This document shows, in pieces, positions 10,294-17,851 of a DNA stretch of 64,000 nucleotides. The DNA is from Massilia niastensis DSM 21313 (GTDB lineage Bacteria > Pseudomonadota > Gammaproteobacteria > Burkholderiales > Burkholderiaceae_D): NCBI RefSeq assembly GCF_000382345.1, contig NZ_KB908078.1, forward strand, positions 139,849 through 203,848. Direction: 5' to 3'. How positions within the stretch are numbered: position 1 is the first letter of the stretch; every line of letters begins with the position of its first letter. The position numbers and the translations under genes were made by a program. The notes under the pieces were generated by a model. That model saw nothing but the letters and a program-made list of their open reading frames with translations. It searched no databases and had not been told where the DNA came from.

Positions 10294-11658
10294 ATGACCA
10301 TGAAACGACTCTCGCCGCTGCTGCTGGCCGCCTGCTGCGCAGTCGGCGCCAACGCCGGCGCCGCGCCGCAGGCGAAGAACATCATTTTCTTCCTCGGTGA
10401 CGGCATGGGCCCGACCACCATCACCGCCGCGCGCATCTACAAGGGAGGCGAGGAAGGCCTGCTCAACTTCGAGCGCTTCGAGCGCACCGCGCGCATCAAG
10501 ACCTATTCGAACGATTTCCAGACCACCGACAGCGCGCCGTCGATGGGTGCCTACATGACCGGCATCAAGATCAACAACGACGTGATCTCGATGAAGGACG
10601 CGCGCGCCCTCGAACCCGGCAAGGCGGGCATCGACCTGTGCGGCAGCGGCAACGGCGCGGCCAGCCCCACCATCCTGGAACTGGCGAAGGCGCGCGGCAA
10701 GGCGGTCGGCGCGGTCACTACCACCGAGCTGACCCACGCCACGCCGGCATCGACCTTCTCGCACGTGTGCCACCGCGACGCGGTCTACACGATCGCGCAG
10801 CAGATCGTGCCGGGCGGCGCCGGCTACAACGCGGCGCTGGGCGACGGCGTCGACGTCCTGATGGGAGGAGGGCGCGATCACTTCACGCCGCGCGACGCCA
10901 CCCGCAATCCGCAGGGCCGGCCCGACGGGCGCGACCTGATGGCGGAATTCGCGGCGCAGGGCTACTTCGTGGCCGCGACCAGGGCGGACATGCAGTCGGC
11001 GCGGGTCGGCCGCAAGTTCGTCGGCATCTACAGCGCCACCAGTCACCTCGATTATTCGCGCGCGCGCCGGCCCGAGCAGCCGTCGCTGGCCGAAATGACG
11101 GCCAAGTCGATCGAGCTGCTGGCCAGGGATCCGGACGGCTTCTTCCTGATGGTCGAGGGCGGCAAGATCGACCACGCGCTGCACGACACCAGGGCCAGGG
11201 ACGCGCTGGCCGAGACGGTGGCCTTCGACGAGGCGATCCATACCGCGGTGGAACGCATGCGCGCCATCGATCCGGGGCTGGAGAACACCCTGATCGTGGT
11301 GACGGCGGACCATGACCACACCATGGTCATGAACGGCTATCCGAAGCGCGGCAGCCCGGTGCTGGACGTGGTGCGCGACTATGCGACCGGCCAGCCGAAG
11401 AAGGACGCCGACGGCAAGACCTTCACCACCCTCGTCTTCGGCAACGGCGCCAACCGGCCGGATGTCAGGGCGGACGTGGACAGCGCCACCGCCCTGGGCG
11501 ACGACTACCGGCAGGAAGCCGGCGTGCGCGCGCCGTATGAATCGCACGGGGGCGGGGATGTGAAGCTGTTCGCGATCGGGGCGGGATCGGCGCCGTTCAA
11601 GGGGACGATCGAGAACACGCAGGTGTTCCACCTGATGAAGGCGGCGTTCGGGTTTTGA
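10294..11658 (+). CDS. Alkaline phosphatase (tandem copy 2)
   Basis: A 454-residue PhoA-superfamily phosphatase, paralogous to the preceding gene and separated from it by only 19 bases, with GGAG in the gap. D36 (FFLGDGMGP), S80 (TTDSAPS), GGKIDHALHD, TADHDHT and the ESHGGGDV motif are all intact. The N-terminus could be processed in two ways: LAAC at residues 11-14 resembles a lipobox, but ANA at about 19-21 fits signal peptidase I. The two copies may therefore differ in location. Substrate preference is unknown. Confidence 0.92.
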   Translation: MTMKRLSPLLLAACCAVGANAGAAPQAKNIIFFLGDGMGPTTITAARIYKGGEEGLLNFERFERTARIKTYSNDFQTTDSAPSMGAYMTGIKINNDVISMKDARALEPGKAGIDLCGSGNGAASPTILELAKARGKAVGAVTTTELTHATPASTFSHVCHRDAVYTIAQQIVPGGAGYNAALGDGVDVLMGGGRDHFTPRDATRNPQGRPDGRDLMAEFAAQGYFVAATRADMQSARVGRKFVGIYSATSHLDYSRARRPEQPSLAEMTAKSIELLARDPDGFFLMVEGGKIDHALHDTRARDALAETVAFDEAIHTAVERMRAIDPGLENTLIVVTADHDHTMVMNGYPKRGSPVLDVVRDYATGQPKKDADGKTFTTLVFGNGANRPDVRADVDSATALGDDYRQEAGVRAPYESHGGGDVKLFAIGAGSAPFKGTIENTQVFHLMKAAFGF

Positions 11659-11784
11659 TGCCGCCGCTGTTATCGGGATCGGGAAGAATGCCGCCGGCAT
11701 TGTTTCCCCCCGGGTTCGCCGATCCGCTGCAAACCCGGACGCCAGACATTATTAGTAACTAATAATCGATAACCCATAAAACAA

Positions 11785-11810
11785 AAGGCCCCGGGATTAA
11801 CCGGGGCCTT
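11785..11810 (-). terminator. Intrinsic terminator of the SWIB gene
   Basis: A 10-bp perfect stem, AAGGCCCCGG (11785-11794) with CCGGGGCCTT (11801-11810), and a 6-base loop. Read on the minus strand it is followed by TTGTTTTATGGG. It lies 31 bases beyond the SWIB stop. Confidence 0.85.
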
Positions 11811-11841
11811 CCAGCTCGGGGCTTTAACAGCCGGCCAATGC

Positions 11842-12234
11842 TTATTTCAGGTGATCCGAAATGAGTTTGGTCATTTCGAACATCGATACCTGCGCTTTGC
11901 CGCCAAAGACAGCTTTCAGCTTGTCGTCGGCATTGATCATGCGGCGGTTTTCTGCATCCTGCAGATTCGATTTCTTGATGTAGTCCCAGACCTTCTTGGT
12001 CACTTCGGTACGTGGCAGCGGCTTGTCGCCAACGACTGCGGCCAGGGTAGCGGACGGGGTCATTTCTTTCATGAAAGCGGCGTTCGGCTTGCGAGCGGCG
12101 GCGGGCTTGGCGGCTGCCTTCGGTGCTGCTTTTGCTGGAGCTGCTGCCTTCTTTGCTGCGGGCTTGGCCGCTGCAGCCGGCTTGGCAGCGGCTTTCTTGG
12201 CTGGCGCTGCAGGGGATTTTTTGGCTGTTGCCAT
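11842..12234 (-). CDS. SWIB/MDM2-domain protein with a histone H1-like N-terminal tail
   Basis: A 130-residue basic protein. Residues 1-50 are a Lys/Ala/Pro tail (MATAKKSPAAPAKKAAAK and similar), typical of DNA-binding H1-like tails. Residues about 58-130 form a SWIB domain (PLPRTEVTKKVWDYIKKSN, MINADDKLKAVF, MFEMTKLISDHLK). SWIB domains occur in eukaryotic chromatin remodelers and in chlamydiae and some proteobacteria, where they are thought to act on chromatin or DNA topology. The start at 12234 has GGAGG 7 bases upstream. Its tail resembles the H1-like protein at 32229. Confidence 0.9.
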   Translation of the reverse strand: MATAKKSPAAPAKKAAAKPAAAAKPAAKKAAAPAKAAPKAAAKPAAARKPNAAFMKEMTPSATLAAVVGDKPLPRTEVTKKVWDYIKKSNLQDAENRRMINADDKLKAVFGGKAQVSMFEMTKLISDHLK

Positions 12235-12420
12235 CTTCGAGCCTCCTAAAACGAACACATGGAAAATTGCGCAATTTATCGCACGGCTTATATTGGTGGC
12301 GTTTTACTGTTCGTGCAAGTCCTTTTCGAAACTTTTTCACTCTTATAAGCCCCAAAATGCGCCCTATCGCATCCAGCAACGCGCCGGAGCGAGAAAACGC
12401 CGACAAACGGCGAAAAAAAA

Positions 12421-12445
12421 CCGCGTGAAGCAGGACTTCACGCGG
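12421..12445 (-). terminator. Intrinsic terminator of ffh
   Basis: A perfect 10-bp stem (12421-12430 with 12436-12445) and a 5-base loop. Read on the minus strand it is followed by eight Ts. It lies 35 bases beyond the ffh stop. Confidence 0.92.
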
Positions 12446-12479
12446 TCTGCGCCCGGAGGCGAATCGATTAACGGGAACC

Positions 12480-13847
12480 TTAACGCATACCTGGCATCAT
12501 GCCCTTCATCCCGCGCATCATCTTCATCAGTCCGCCGCCTTTGAGCTTCTTCATCATGGTCTGCATCTGGTCGTACTGCGTCAGCATGCGGTTCACTTCC
12601 TGCACCTGCACGCCGGCGCCGGCCGCGATGCGGCGCTTGCGGTTGGCCTTGATCAGTTCGGGCTTGGCGCGTTCGGCCGGCGTCATCGAGTCGATGATGC
12701 CGACCATGCGCCGCACCTGCTTCTCGGCCTGGTCCATGTTGGCGCCCGATGCGGCCTGCTGGAACTGGGCCGGCAGCTTGTCGAGCAGGCCGGCCATGCC
12801 GCCCATTTTCTTCATCTGGGTCAGCTGCGACTTGAAGTCGTTCATGTCGAAACGGCCGCCGACCTTGATCTTGTTGGCCAGTTCGGCCGCCGCTTCGGCG
12901 TCCACGCCCTTGCGCGCTTCCTCGACCAGGGCCAGGATGTCGCCCATGCCCAGCACGCGGTTGGCCATGCGCGCCGGGTCGAAGGCTTCCAGGCCGTCCA
13001 GTTTTTCGGACACGCCGGCGAACTTGATCGGCTTTCCGGTCACGTGGCGCACCGACAGCGCGGCGCCGCCGCGCGAGTCGCCATCGAGCTTGGTCAGCAC
13101 GATGCCGGTCAGCGGCAGCGCGTCGTTGAAGGCCTTGGCGGTGTTGATCGCGTCCTGGCCCAGCATGGCGTCGACCACGAACAGGGTCTCGACCGGCTTG
13201 ACGGCGCCGTGCACCGCGGCGATCTCCTGCATCATCGCCTCGTCGATGCCCAGGCGGCCGGCGGTGTCGATGATCAGGACGTCATGGTAGTGCTTCTTGG
13301 CCCAGTCCAGCGCGTTGCGGGCGATGTCGACCGGCTTGTCGCTGGAGGTGGTCGGGAAGAAGTCGGCGCCGACCTGCCTGGTCACCGATTCCAGCTGCGC
13401 GATCGCGGCCGGACGGTAGACGTCGGCCGACACGGTCAGCACTTTTTTCTTCTTCTGTTCCTTGAGGTACTTGGCCAGCTTGCCGACCGTGGTGGTTTTA
13501 CCCACGCCCTGCAGGCCGGCCATCAGGATGATCGCCGGCGGCTGCTGGGCGAACGAGAGCTGGGACGCTTCCGGACCGAGGTCGGCGCCCATCAGGGCGG
13601 CCAGCTCGCGCTGGACCACGCCGACCAGGGCCTGGCCGGGGCTGAGCGAGCCGATGACTTCTTCGCCCAGCGCTTTTTCCTTCACTTTGGCGATGAATTC
13701 GCGCACTGCCGGCAGCGCCACGTCCGCCTCGAGCAGGGCCATGCGCACTTCGCGCAGCATCTCGGCGGTGTTGGACTCGGTCAGGCGAGCCTCGCCGCGC
13801 ATCGTCTTGACGACTTTGGCAAGGCGTTGGGTCAGGTTATCTAGCAT
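12480..13847 (-). CDS. ffh: Signal recognition particle protein Ffh
   Basis: A 455-residue SRP54-type GTPase, which with 4.5S RNA targets nascent inner-membrane proteins to FtsY. An N-terminal helical domain is followed by the G domain, with GLQGVGKTT at residues 111-119, DTAGRLG and TKLDGDSRGG. The methionine-rich M domain ends in KGGGLMKMMRGMKGMMPGMR. It is monocistronic with its own terminator. Upstream, on the other strand, lies an ABC transporter rather than the cytochrome-assembly gene I would expect to be its divergent neighbour in relatives. Confidence 0.98.
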   Translation of the reverse strand: MLDNLTQRLAKVVKTMRGEARLTESNTAEMLREVRMALLEADVALPAVREFIAKVKEKALGEEVIGSLSPGQALVGVVQRELAALMGADLGPEASQLSFAQQPPAIILMAGLQGVGKTTTVGKLAKYLKEQKKKKVLTVSADVYRPAAIAQLESVTRQVGADFFPTTSSDKPVDIARNALDWAKKHYHDVLIIDTAGRLGIDEAMMQEIAAVHGAVKPVETLFVVDAMLGQDAINTAKAFNDALPLTGIVLTKLDGDSRGGAALSVRHVTGKPIKFAGVSEKLDGLEAFDPARMANRVLGMGDILALVEEARKGVDAEAAAELANKIKVGGRFDMNDFKSQLTQMKKMGGMAGLLDKLPAQFQQAASGANMDQAEKQVRRMVGIIDSMTPAERAKPELIKANRKRRIAAGAGVQVQEVNRMLTQYDQMQTMMKKLKGGGLMKMMRGMKGMMPGMR

Positions 13848-14123
13848 GTTCTACCTATCTACCTAATATATAAGGCTATACGGCGGGATTCGATCAAACC
13901 GCCATTTTACCTTGTGCAAGGGCTCGCCGTTCGTGCCGCAGGCAGCGTTAGCGTTTTTTTTGAGCAGTTGTTTTGTTTTCAATCAGAAGCTGTGATGGTC
14001 GTGTTTGACACAGCTCGCCTTGCAATCTTGTGTTGCAGTATAGCCTTTTCTCCATAGCATTTTTCGCATGCGCGCACCGGGCCCGGCGGCAGCTCCGGTT
14101 CACCCCGCATCATGGAGATCGAG

Positions 14124-15095
14124 ATGACCAAGGCATTCGGCAAGACCCTCGTCGCACTATTCCTGCTGGCCGCGGCGGGCGTCCGGGCCCAGGAAGTGGT
14201 GCGGCTCGGGAACCTCAAGCTCGCGCACTTCGGCGCGGTGTCGTATATCAAGGAGATCGCCCCGGGCTGCGGCATCAGGGTCGAGGAACGGGTGTTCGCC
14301 AAGGGGCTCGACGTGATGCAGGCCATCATCGCGGGCGAGCTGGATGTCGGCGCCACCGCGTCCGAGGCGGCCATCTCCGGCCGTGCCGGCGGCGCGCCGA
14401 TCTACATCGTGGCCGGATTCGCAAAGGGCGGGGCGCGCCTGGTCGGCCGTCCGGACCTGCCCTTGAAGTCGGTGGCCGACCTGAAAGGGCGGCGCGTGGG
14501 CGTCACGCGCGGCGCGATCCAGGAAGTGCTGCTGCAGGCGGAGCTGCAGCGGGCGGGGCTCACGGCCTCCGAGTACCCGGGCAAGGACGTGCGCCTGCTC
14601 TTCCTTTCCTATCCGGACCTGAACGGGGCGCTGCTCGGCAAGGAGATCGACGCCATGATGCAGTCCGAGCCGCAGTCCTCGCAGGCGATCAACAAGGGCT
14701 TCGGACGCGAGATCATGAAGCCCTACGGCACGCCGATCGGCGCGCCGGTGCGCACGATGGTGATGACGGAGGCCTTCTACGGCAAGCGGCGTCCGGCCGC
14801 CGACAAGTTCATGCGCTGCTTCGTGCAGGCGACCAGGAGCTTCATCGAGAATCCCGCGCAGGCCGAGAAGTACGTGCGCGAGAATCTGTTCAAGAACCAG
14901 ATCTCGGGCCAGGACTTCCGCGACGCGATCGGCAATTCGCCCTATTCCTACGACATCACGCCCGAGCACATCCAGGTCACGACCGACATCATGGTCAGGA
15001 CCGGCGTCGGGCGCATGGCCAGGCCGCCGCTGGCGAAGGACTGGGTCCGGCTCGACCTGCTGGACGCGGCCAAGAGGAGCCTGCATGTCCAGTGA
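14124..15095 (+). CDS. ABC transporter substrate-binding protein (SsuA/TauA/NMT1-like)
   Basis: A 323-residue periplasmic binding protein with signal peptide MTKAFGKTLVALFLLAAAG, cleaved near VRAQ. The fold is that of the nitrate/sulfonate/taurine/thiamine-precursor binding proteins (GLDVMQAIIAGELDVGATA, LKGRRVGVTRG, AEKYVRENL). The start at 14124 has GGAG 6 bases upstream; ATG 14112 is an alternative. It is the first gene of a complete importer. There is no metabolic gene next door, so the ligand (sulfonate, nitrate, pyrimidine precursor or other) cannot be assigned. Confidence 0.9.
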   Translation: MTKAFGKTLVALFLLAAAGVRAQEVVRLGNLKLAHFGAVSYIKEIAPGCGIRVEERVFAKGLDVMQAIIAGELDVGATASEAAISGRAGGAPIYIVAGFAKGGARLVGRPDLPLKSVADLKGRRVGVTRGAIQEVLLQAELQRAGLTASEYPGKDVRLLFLSYPDLNGALLGKEIDAMMQSEPQSSQAINKGFGREIMKPYGTPIGAPVRTMVMTEAFYGKRRPAADKFMRCFVQATRSFIENPAQAEKYVRENLFKNQISGQDFRDAIGNSPYSYDITPEHIQVTTDIMVRTGVGRMARPPLAKDWVRLDLLDAAKRSLHVQ

Positions 15096-15939
15096 ACGCC
15101 GCGTGGGGCGCCGCGGACGGCGGCGCTTCCGGGGCCGGGCCGCGGTCGGCCTGGTGGCGCCGGTGCTGGCCATCGCGCTCTGGCAGTGGGTGGCGGCGAT
15201 GGGCTGGGTCAATCCGCAGGTGCTGCCGGCGCCGCTCGACGTGTGGCGCAAATGGGTCGCCTACCTGCTGCCCCTGGCGCCCTACGAGAGCCATGCCGAA
15301 GGCGGCTGGCTGTCGTGGGCGCTGTCGGGCGAGCTGCCGGTCGATACCATCGCCAGCCTGTACCGGGTGGCGCTGGGCTTCGGGATCGGCGCCGGCCTGG
15401 CGCTGCCGCTCGGACTGGCGATGGGCGCCAGCCCCGCCGTGCATGCCTGGGTCAACCCGCTGGTCCAGGTCCTGCGGCCGATCCCGCCGATCGCCTACAT
15501 CCCGCTGGCGATCCTGTGGTTCGGCCTGGGCAATCCGCCGGCCGTGTTCCTGATCGCGCTCGGCGCCTTCTTCCCGGTCCTGATGAACACCATCGCCGGG
15601 GTGCGCCAGGTCGACGGCATCTACCTGCGCGCCGCGCGCAACCTCGGCGCCGGCGGCGCGACCCTGTTCCTGCGCGTGATCCTGCCGGCCGCCGTGCCCT
15701 CCATCCTGTCGGGCGCGCGGATCGGCATCGGCACCGCCTTCATCGTCGTGATCGTGTCCGAGATGATCGCGGTGAACAACGGCCTGGGCTACCGCATCCT
15801 GGAAGCGCGCGAGTACTTCTGGTCCGACAAGATCATCGCCGGCATGGCCAGCATCGGCCTGCTCGGCCTGGCGATCGACATCGGCATGAACCGCCTGAAC
15901 AACCATCTGCTGCGCTGGCACCGCGGCCTGGAGCACTGA
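15085..15939 (+). CDS. ABC transporter permease (SsuC/TauC-like)
   Basis: A 284-residue inner-membrane permease of the BPD_transp_1 family, with about six hydrophobic helices. The EAA-type loop, which contacts the ATPase, is around YLRAARNLGAGGATLFLRVI. The opening is unusually Arg/Gly-rich (MSSERRVGRRGRRRFRGR), a basic cytosolic leader. The start overlaps the binding-protein stop by 11 bases, and the ATPase gene starts 2 bases after this stop, so the three genes form one tight operon. Confidence 0.92.
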   Translation: MSSERRVGRRGRRRFRGRAAVGLVAPVLAIALWQWVAAMGWVNPQVLPAPLDVWRKWVAYLLPLAPYESHAEGGWLSWALSGELPVDTIASLYRVALGFGIGAGLALPLGLAMGASPAVHAWVNPLVQVLRPIPPIAYIPLAILWFGLGNPPAVFLIALGAFFPVLMNTIAGVRQVDGIYLRAARNLGAGGATLFLRVILPAAVPSILSGARIGIGTAFIVVIVSEMIAVNNGLGYRILEAREYFWSDKIIAGMASIGLLGLAIDIGMNRLNNHLLRWHRGLEH

Positions 15940-15941
15940 GC

Positions 15942-16739
15942 ATGCAAGCACCGCATATCTCCATCGAGCGCGTGAACAAGGTATTCGAGAGCGATTGCCG
16001 CACGGTGGCGGCGCTGCAGGACATCAGCCTGGACATCCCGCACGGCCAGTTCACCTGCCTGCTCGGGCCGTCCGGCTGCGGCAAGTCGACCCTGCTCAAT
16101 GCGGTGGCCGGCTTCGCGCCGCCCAGCAGCGGCGCGATCATGGTGGATGGCCGGCCGGTGGCGGCCCCCGGTCCCGAGCGCGGCATGGTGTTCCAGGAAT
16201 ATGCGCTGTTCCCCTGGATGACGGTCGAGAAGAACGTCGCCTTCGGCCTCGAGATCAAGGGCCTGCCGGCGGCGCAGGTCGGCGCCACCGTCGACCGGCT
16301 GCTGAAGATGCTTTCCCTGGGCGACTTCCGCCAGCGCTATCCGAAGGACCTGTCGGGCGGGATGCGCCAGCGGGTCGCGATCGCGCGCGTGCTGGCGCTG
16401 GATTCGCCGATCATGCTGATGGACGAGCCATTCGGCGCGCTCGACGCGCTCACCCGGCGCAACCTGCAGGACGAACTGCTGCGCATCTGGGCCGGGCTGG
16501 AGAAGACCATCCTGTTCGTCACCCACAGCATCGAGGAAGCGATCTACCTGGCCGACCGCATCGTCGTGATGACCTACCGGCCGGGCACCATCAAGCGCGA
16601 CCTGCTGGTCGAGATCCCGCGCATGCGCGATCCGGCGGCGCCGGCATTCAATGCGCTCAAGCGCGAACTGGGCATGCTGGTGATGGAAGAGCAGCAGCGC
16701 CATCACAACGACGAGTTGCGCATGGCGGCGCTCGACTGA
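15942..16739 (+). CDS. ABC transporter ATP-binding protein (SsuB/TauB-like)
   Basis: A 265-residue ATPase subunit. Walker A is GPSGCGKST, the Q-loop is VFQEYALFPW, the signature is LSGGMRQRVAIAR, Walker B is IMLMDEPFGALD and the switch histidine is in THSIEEAIYLADR. All motifs are intact, so the importer should be functional. The family is that of nitrate/sulfonate/taurine importers. A GC-rich hairpin (16755-16769) without a T-run follows before the next promoter-proximal region. Confidence 0.94.
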   Translation: MQAPHISIERVNKVFESDCRTVAALQDISLDIPHGQFTCLLGPSGCGKSTLLNAVAGFAPPSSGAIMVDGRPVAAPGPERGMVFQEYALFPWMTVEKNVAFGLEIKGLPAAQVGATVDRLLKMLSLGDFRQRYPKDLSGGMRQRVAIARVLALDSPIMLMDEPFGALDALTRRNLQDELLRIWAGLEKTILFVTHSIEEAIYLADRIVVMTYRPGTIKRDLLVEIPRMRDPAAPAFNALKRELGMLVMEEQQRHHNDELRMAALD

Positions 16740-16798
16740 ACGCCGGGAAAGGGCGGGGGCCTTGCCCCCGGCCTCTCCCGATGGTGTAGACTTCCATT

Positions 16799-17602
16799 AT
16801 GCAGAACACCCTTTTTGTCGCCGCGGCTCTCCTTTACGCGGTCTGCGCCCTGCTGCCATCGCGCCGGGGCGCTGTCATTTCCGCCGTCACCGCCGTGGCC
16901 TGGGTGACGCACGGGGCCGCGCTCGGCCTGGACGTGGTCATGCCGGGCCGGCTGCGTGTCGGTTTTGCCATCATGCTATCGTCCGCGCTGTGGGTCTCGG
17001 TGGCCGCCTACTGGATCGAGAACCGCAATTTCGCGCTGGACGGCCTGCGCCGCCTGGTGATGCCGTTCGCCTTCGGCGCCGCGCTGCTGCCGATGCTGTT
17101 CCCGGGCAGCCTGATGCCGCTGGCCGGCAAGTCGCCCGCCTTCGCCTGGCACATCGCGGTCGCGGTGCTGGCCTACAGCACCCTGACGATCGCCGCCTTC
17201 CACGCCGTCCTGATGGCGCTGCAGGAAGCGCGGCTGCATACCCGCACCGCCTCGCGCGGCTGGTTCGGCTCGGCGCTGGACCAGCTGCCGGCCCTGCTGA
17301 CCATGGAAAAGCTGCTGTTCCGCGTGATCTGGATCGGCTTCGTGCTGCTCAGCCTCACCGTGCTGTCGGGGATCGTGTTCTCCGAACAGGTGTTCGACCG
17401 TCCGCTGCTGCTGGACCACAAGAGCGTGTTCGCGCTGCTCTCCTGGGCGCTGTTCGCGGCGCTGCTGGCCGGGCGCAAATGGCAGGGCTGGCGCGGCAAG
17501 ACCGCGCTGCGCTTCACGCTGGCGGGATTCGCCACCCTGGCGCTGGCCTACGTCGGCAGCCGCTTCGTGATGGAAGTCGTCCTGCACCGGGGGGTGGCAT
17601 GA
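16799..17602 (+). CDS. CcsA/YpjD-like cytochrome c assembly-family membrane protein
   Basis: A 267-residue protein with about eight membrane helices. It belongs to the CcmC/CcsA/HemX superfamily, in the YpjD branch usually annotated as an inner-membrane protein of cytochrome c assembly. Histidines in membrane context, such as KSPAFAWHIAVAVLAYS and LLLDHKSVFALLSW, match the family pattern. A role in haem handling is inferred from the family only; YpjD itself is poorly characterised. Its stop overlaps the next start as ATGA, and the pil genes follow closely. Confidence 0.85.
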   Translation: MQNTLFVAAALLYAVCALLPSRRGAVISAVTAVAWVTHGAALGLDVVMPGRLRVGFAIMLSSALWVSVAAYWIENRNFALDGLRRLVMPFAFGAALLPMLFPGSLMPLAGKSPAFAWHIAVAVLAYSTLTIAAFHAVLMALQEARLHTRTASRGWFGSALDQLPALLTMEKLLFRVIWIGFVLLSLTVLSGIVFSEQVFDRPLLLDHKSVFALLSWALFAALLAGRKWQGWRGKTALRFTLAGFATLALAYVGSRFVMEVVLHRGVA

Positions 17603-17847
17603 CCCGTATCCTGTTCTGGATCGCCCTGATCGTGCTGGTCGTGATGGCCGTGCGCAGCAAGCTGAAGGCCGCCGCCCGGCGCAGCCAGATGGCGCCGCCG
17701 CCGCAACAGCCTTCGGCGCCCGCCGGCGAGATCGAGGCCATGACCCAATGCGCCCATTGCGGCATGTATTTCCCCGCCTCGGAGGCGGTGCGCGCCGACG
17801 GCCTCGACTACTGTTCGCCAGGCCACGTGCGCCTGCCGCCACAGTAA
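17599..17847 (+). CDS. PP0621-like small membrane protein with a Cys-x2-Cys motif
   Basis: An 82-residue protein. One N-terminal membrane helix (residues about 4-18) is followed by a basic stretch and a C-terminal metal-binding-like domain. That domain contains CAHCGMYFPASEA and a later DYCSPGH, together suggesting a small zinc ribbon. It matches a short family often called PP0621 in beta- and gammaproteobacteria. It is translationally coupled to the CcsA-like gene and ends 4 bases before pilS, so it is likely co-transcribed with both. Confidence 0.8.
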   Translation: MTRILFWIALIVLVVMAVRSKLKAAARRSQMAPPPQQPSAPAGEIEAMTQCAHCGMYFPASEAVRADGLDYCSPGHVRLPPQ

Positions 17848-17851
17848 GCCG

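Noticed and set aside
16755-16769. GC-rich hairpin after the ABC ATPase gene as a terminator
   Set aside because: A GGGGGC/GCCCCC stem is present but no T-run follows, so it is not listed as an intrinsic terminator.
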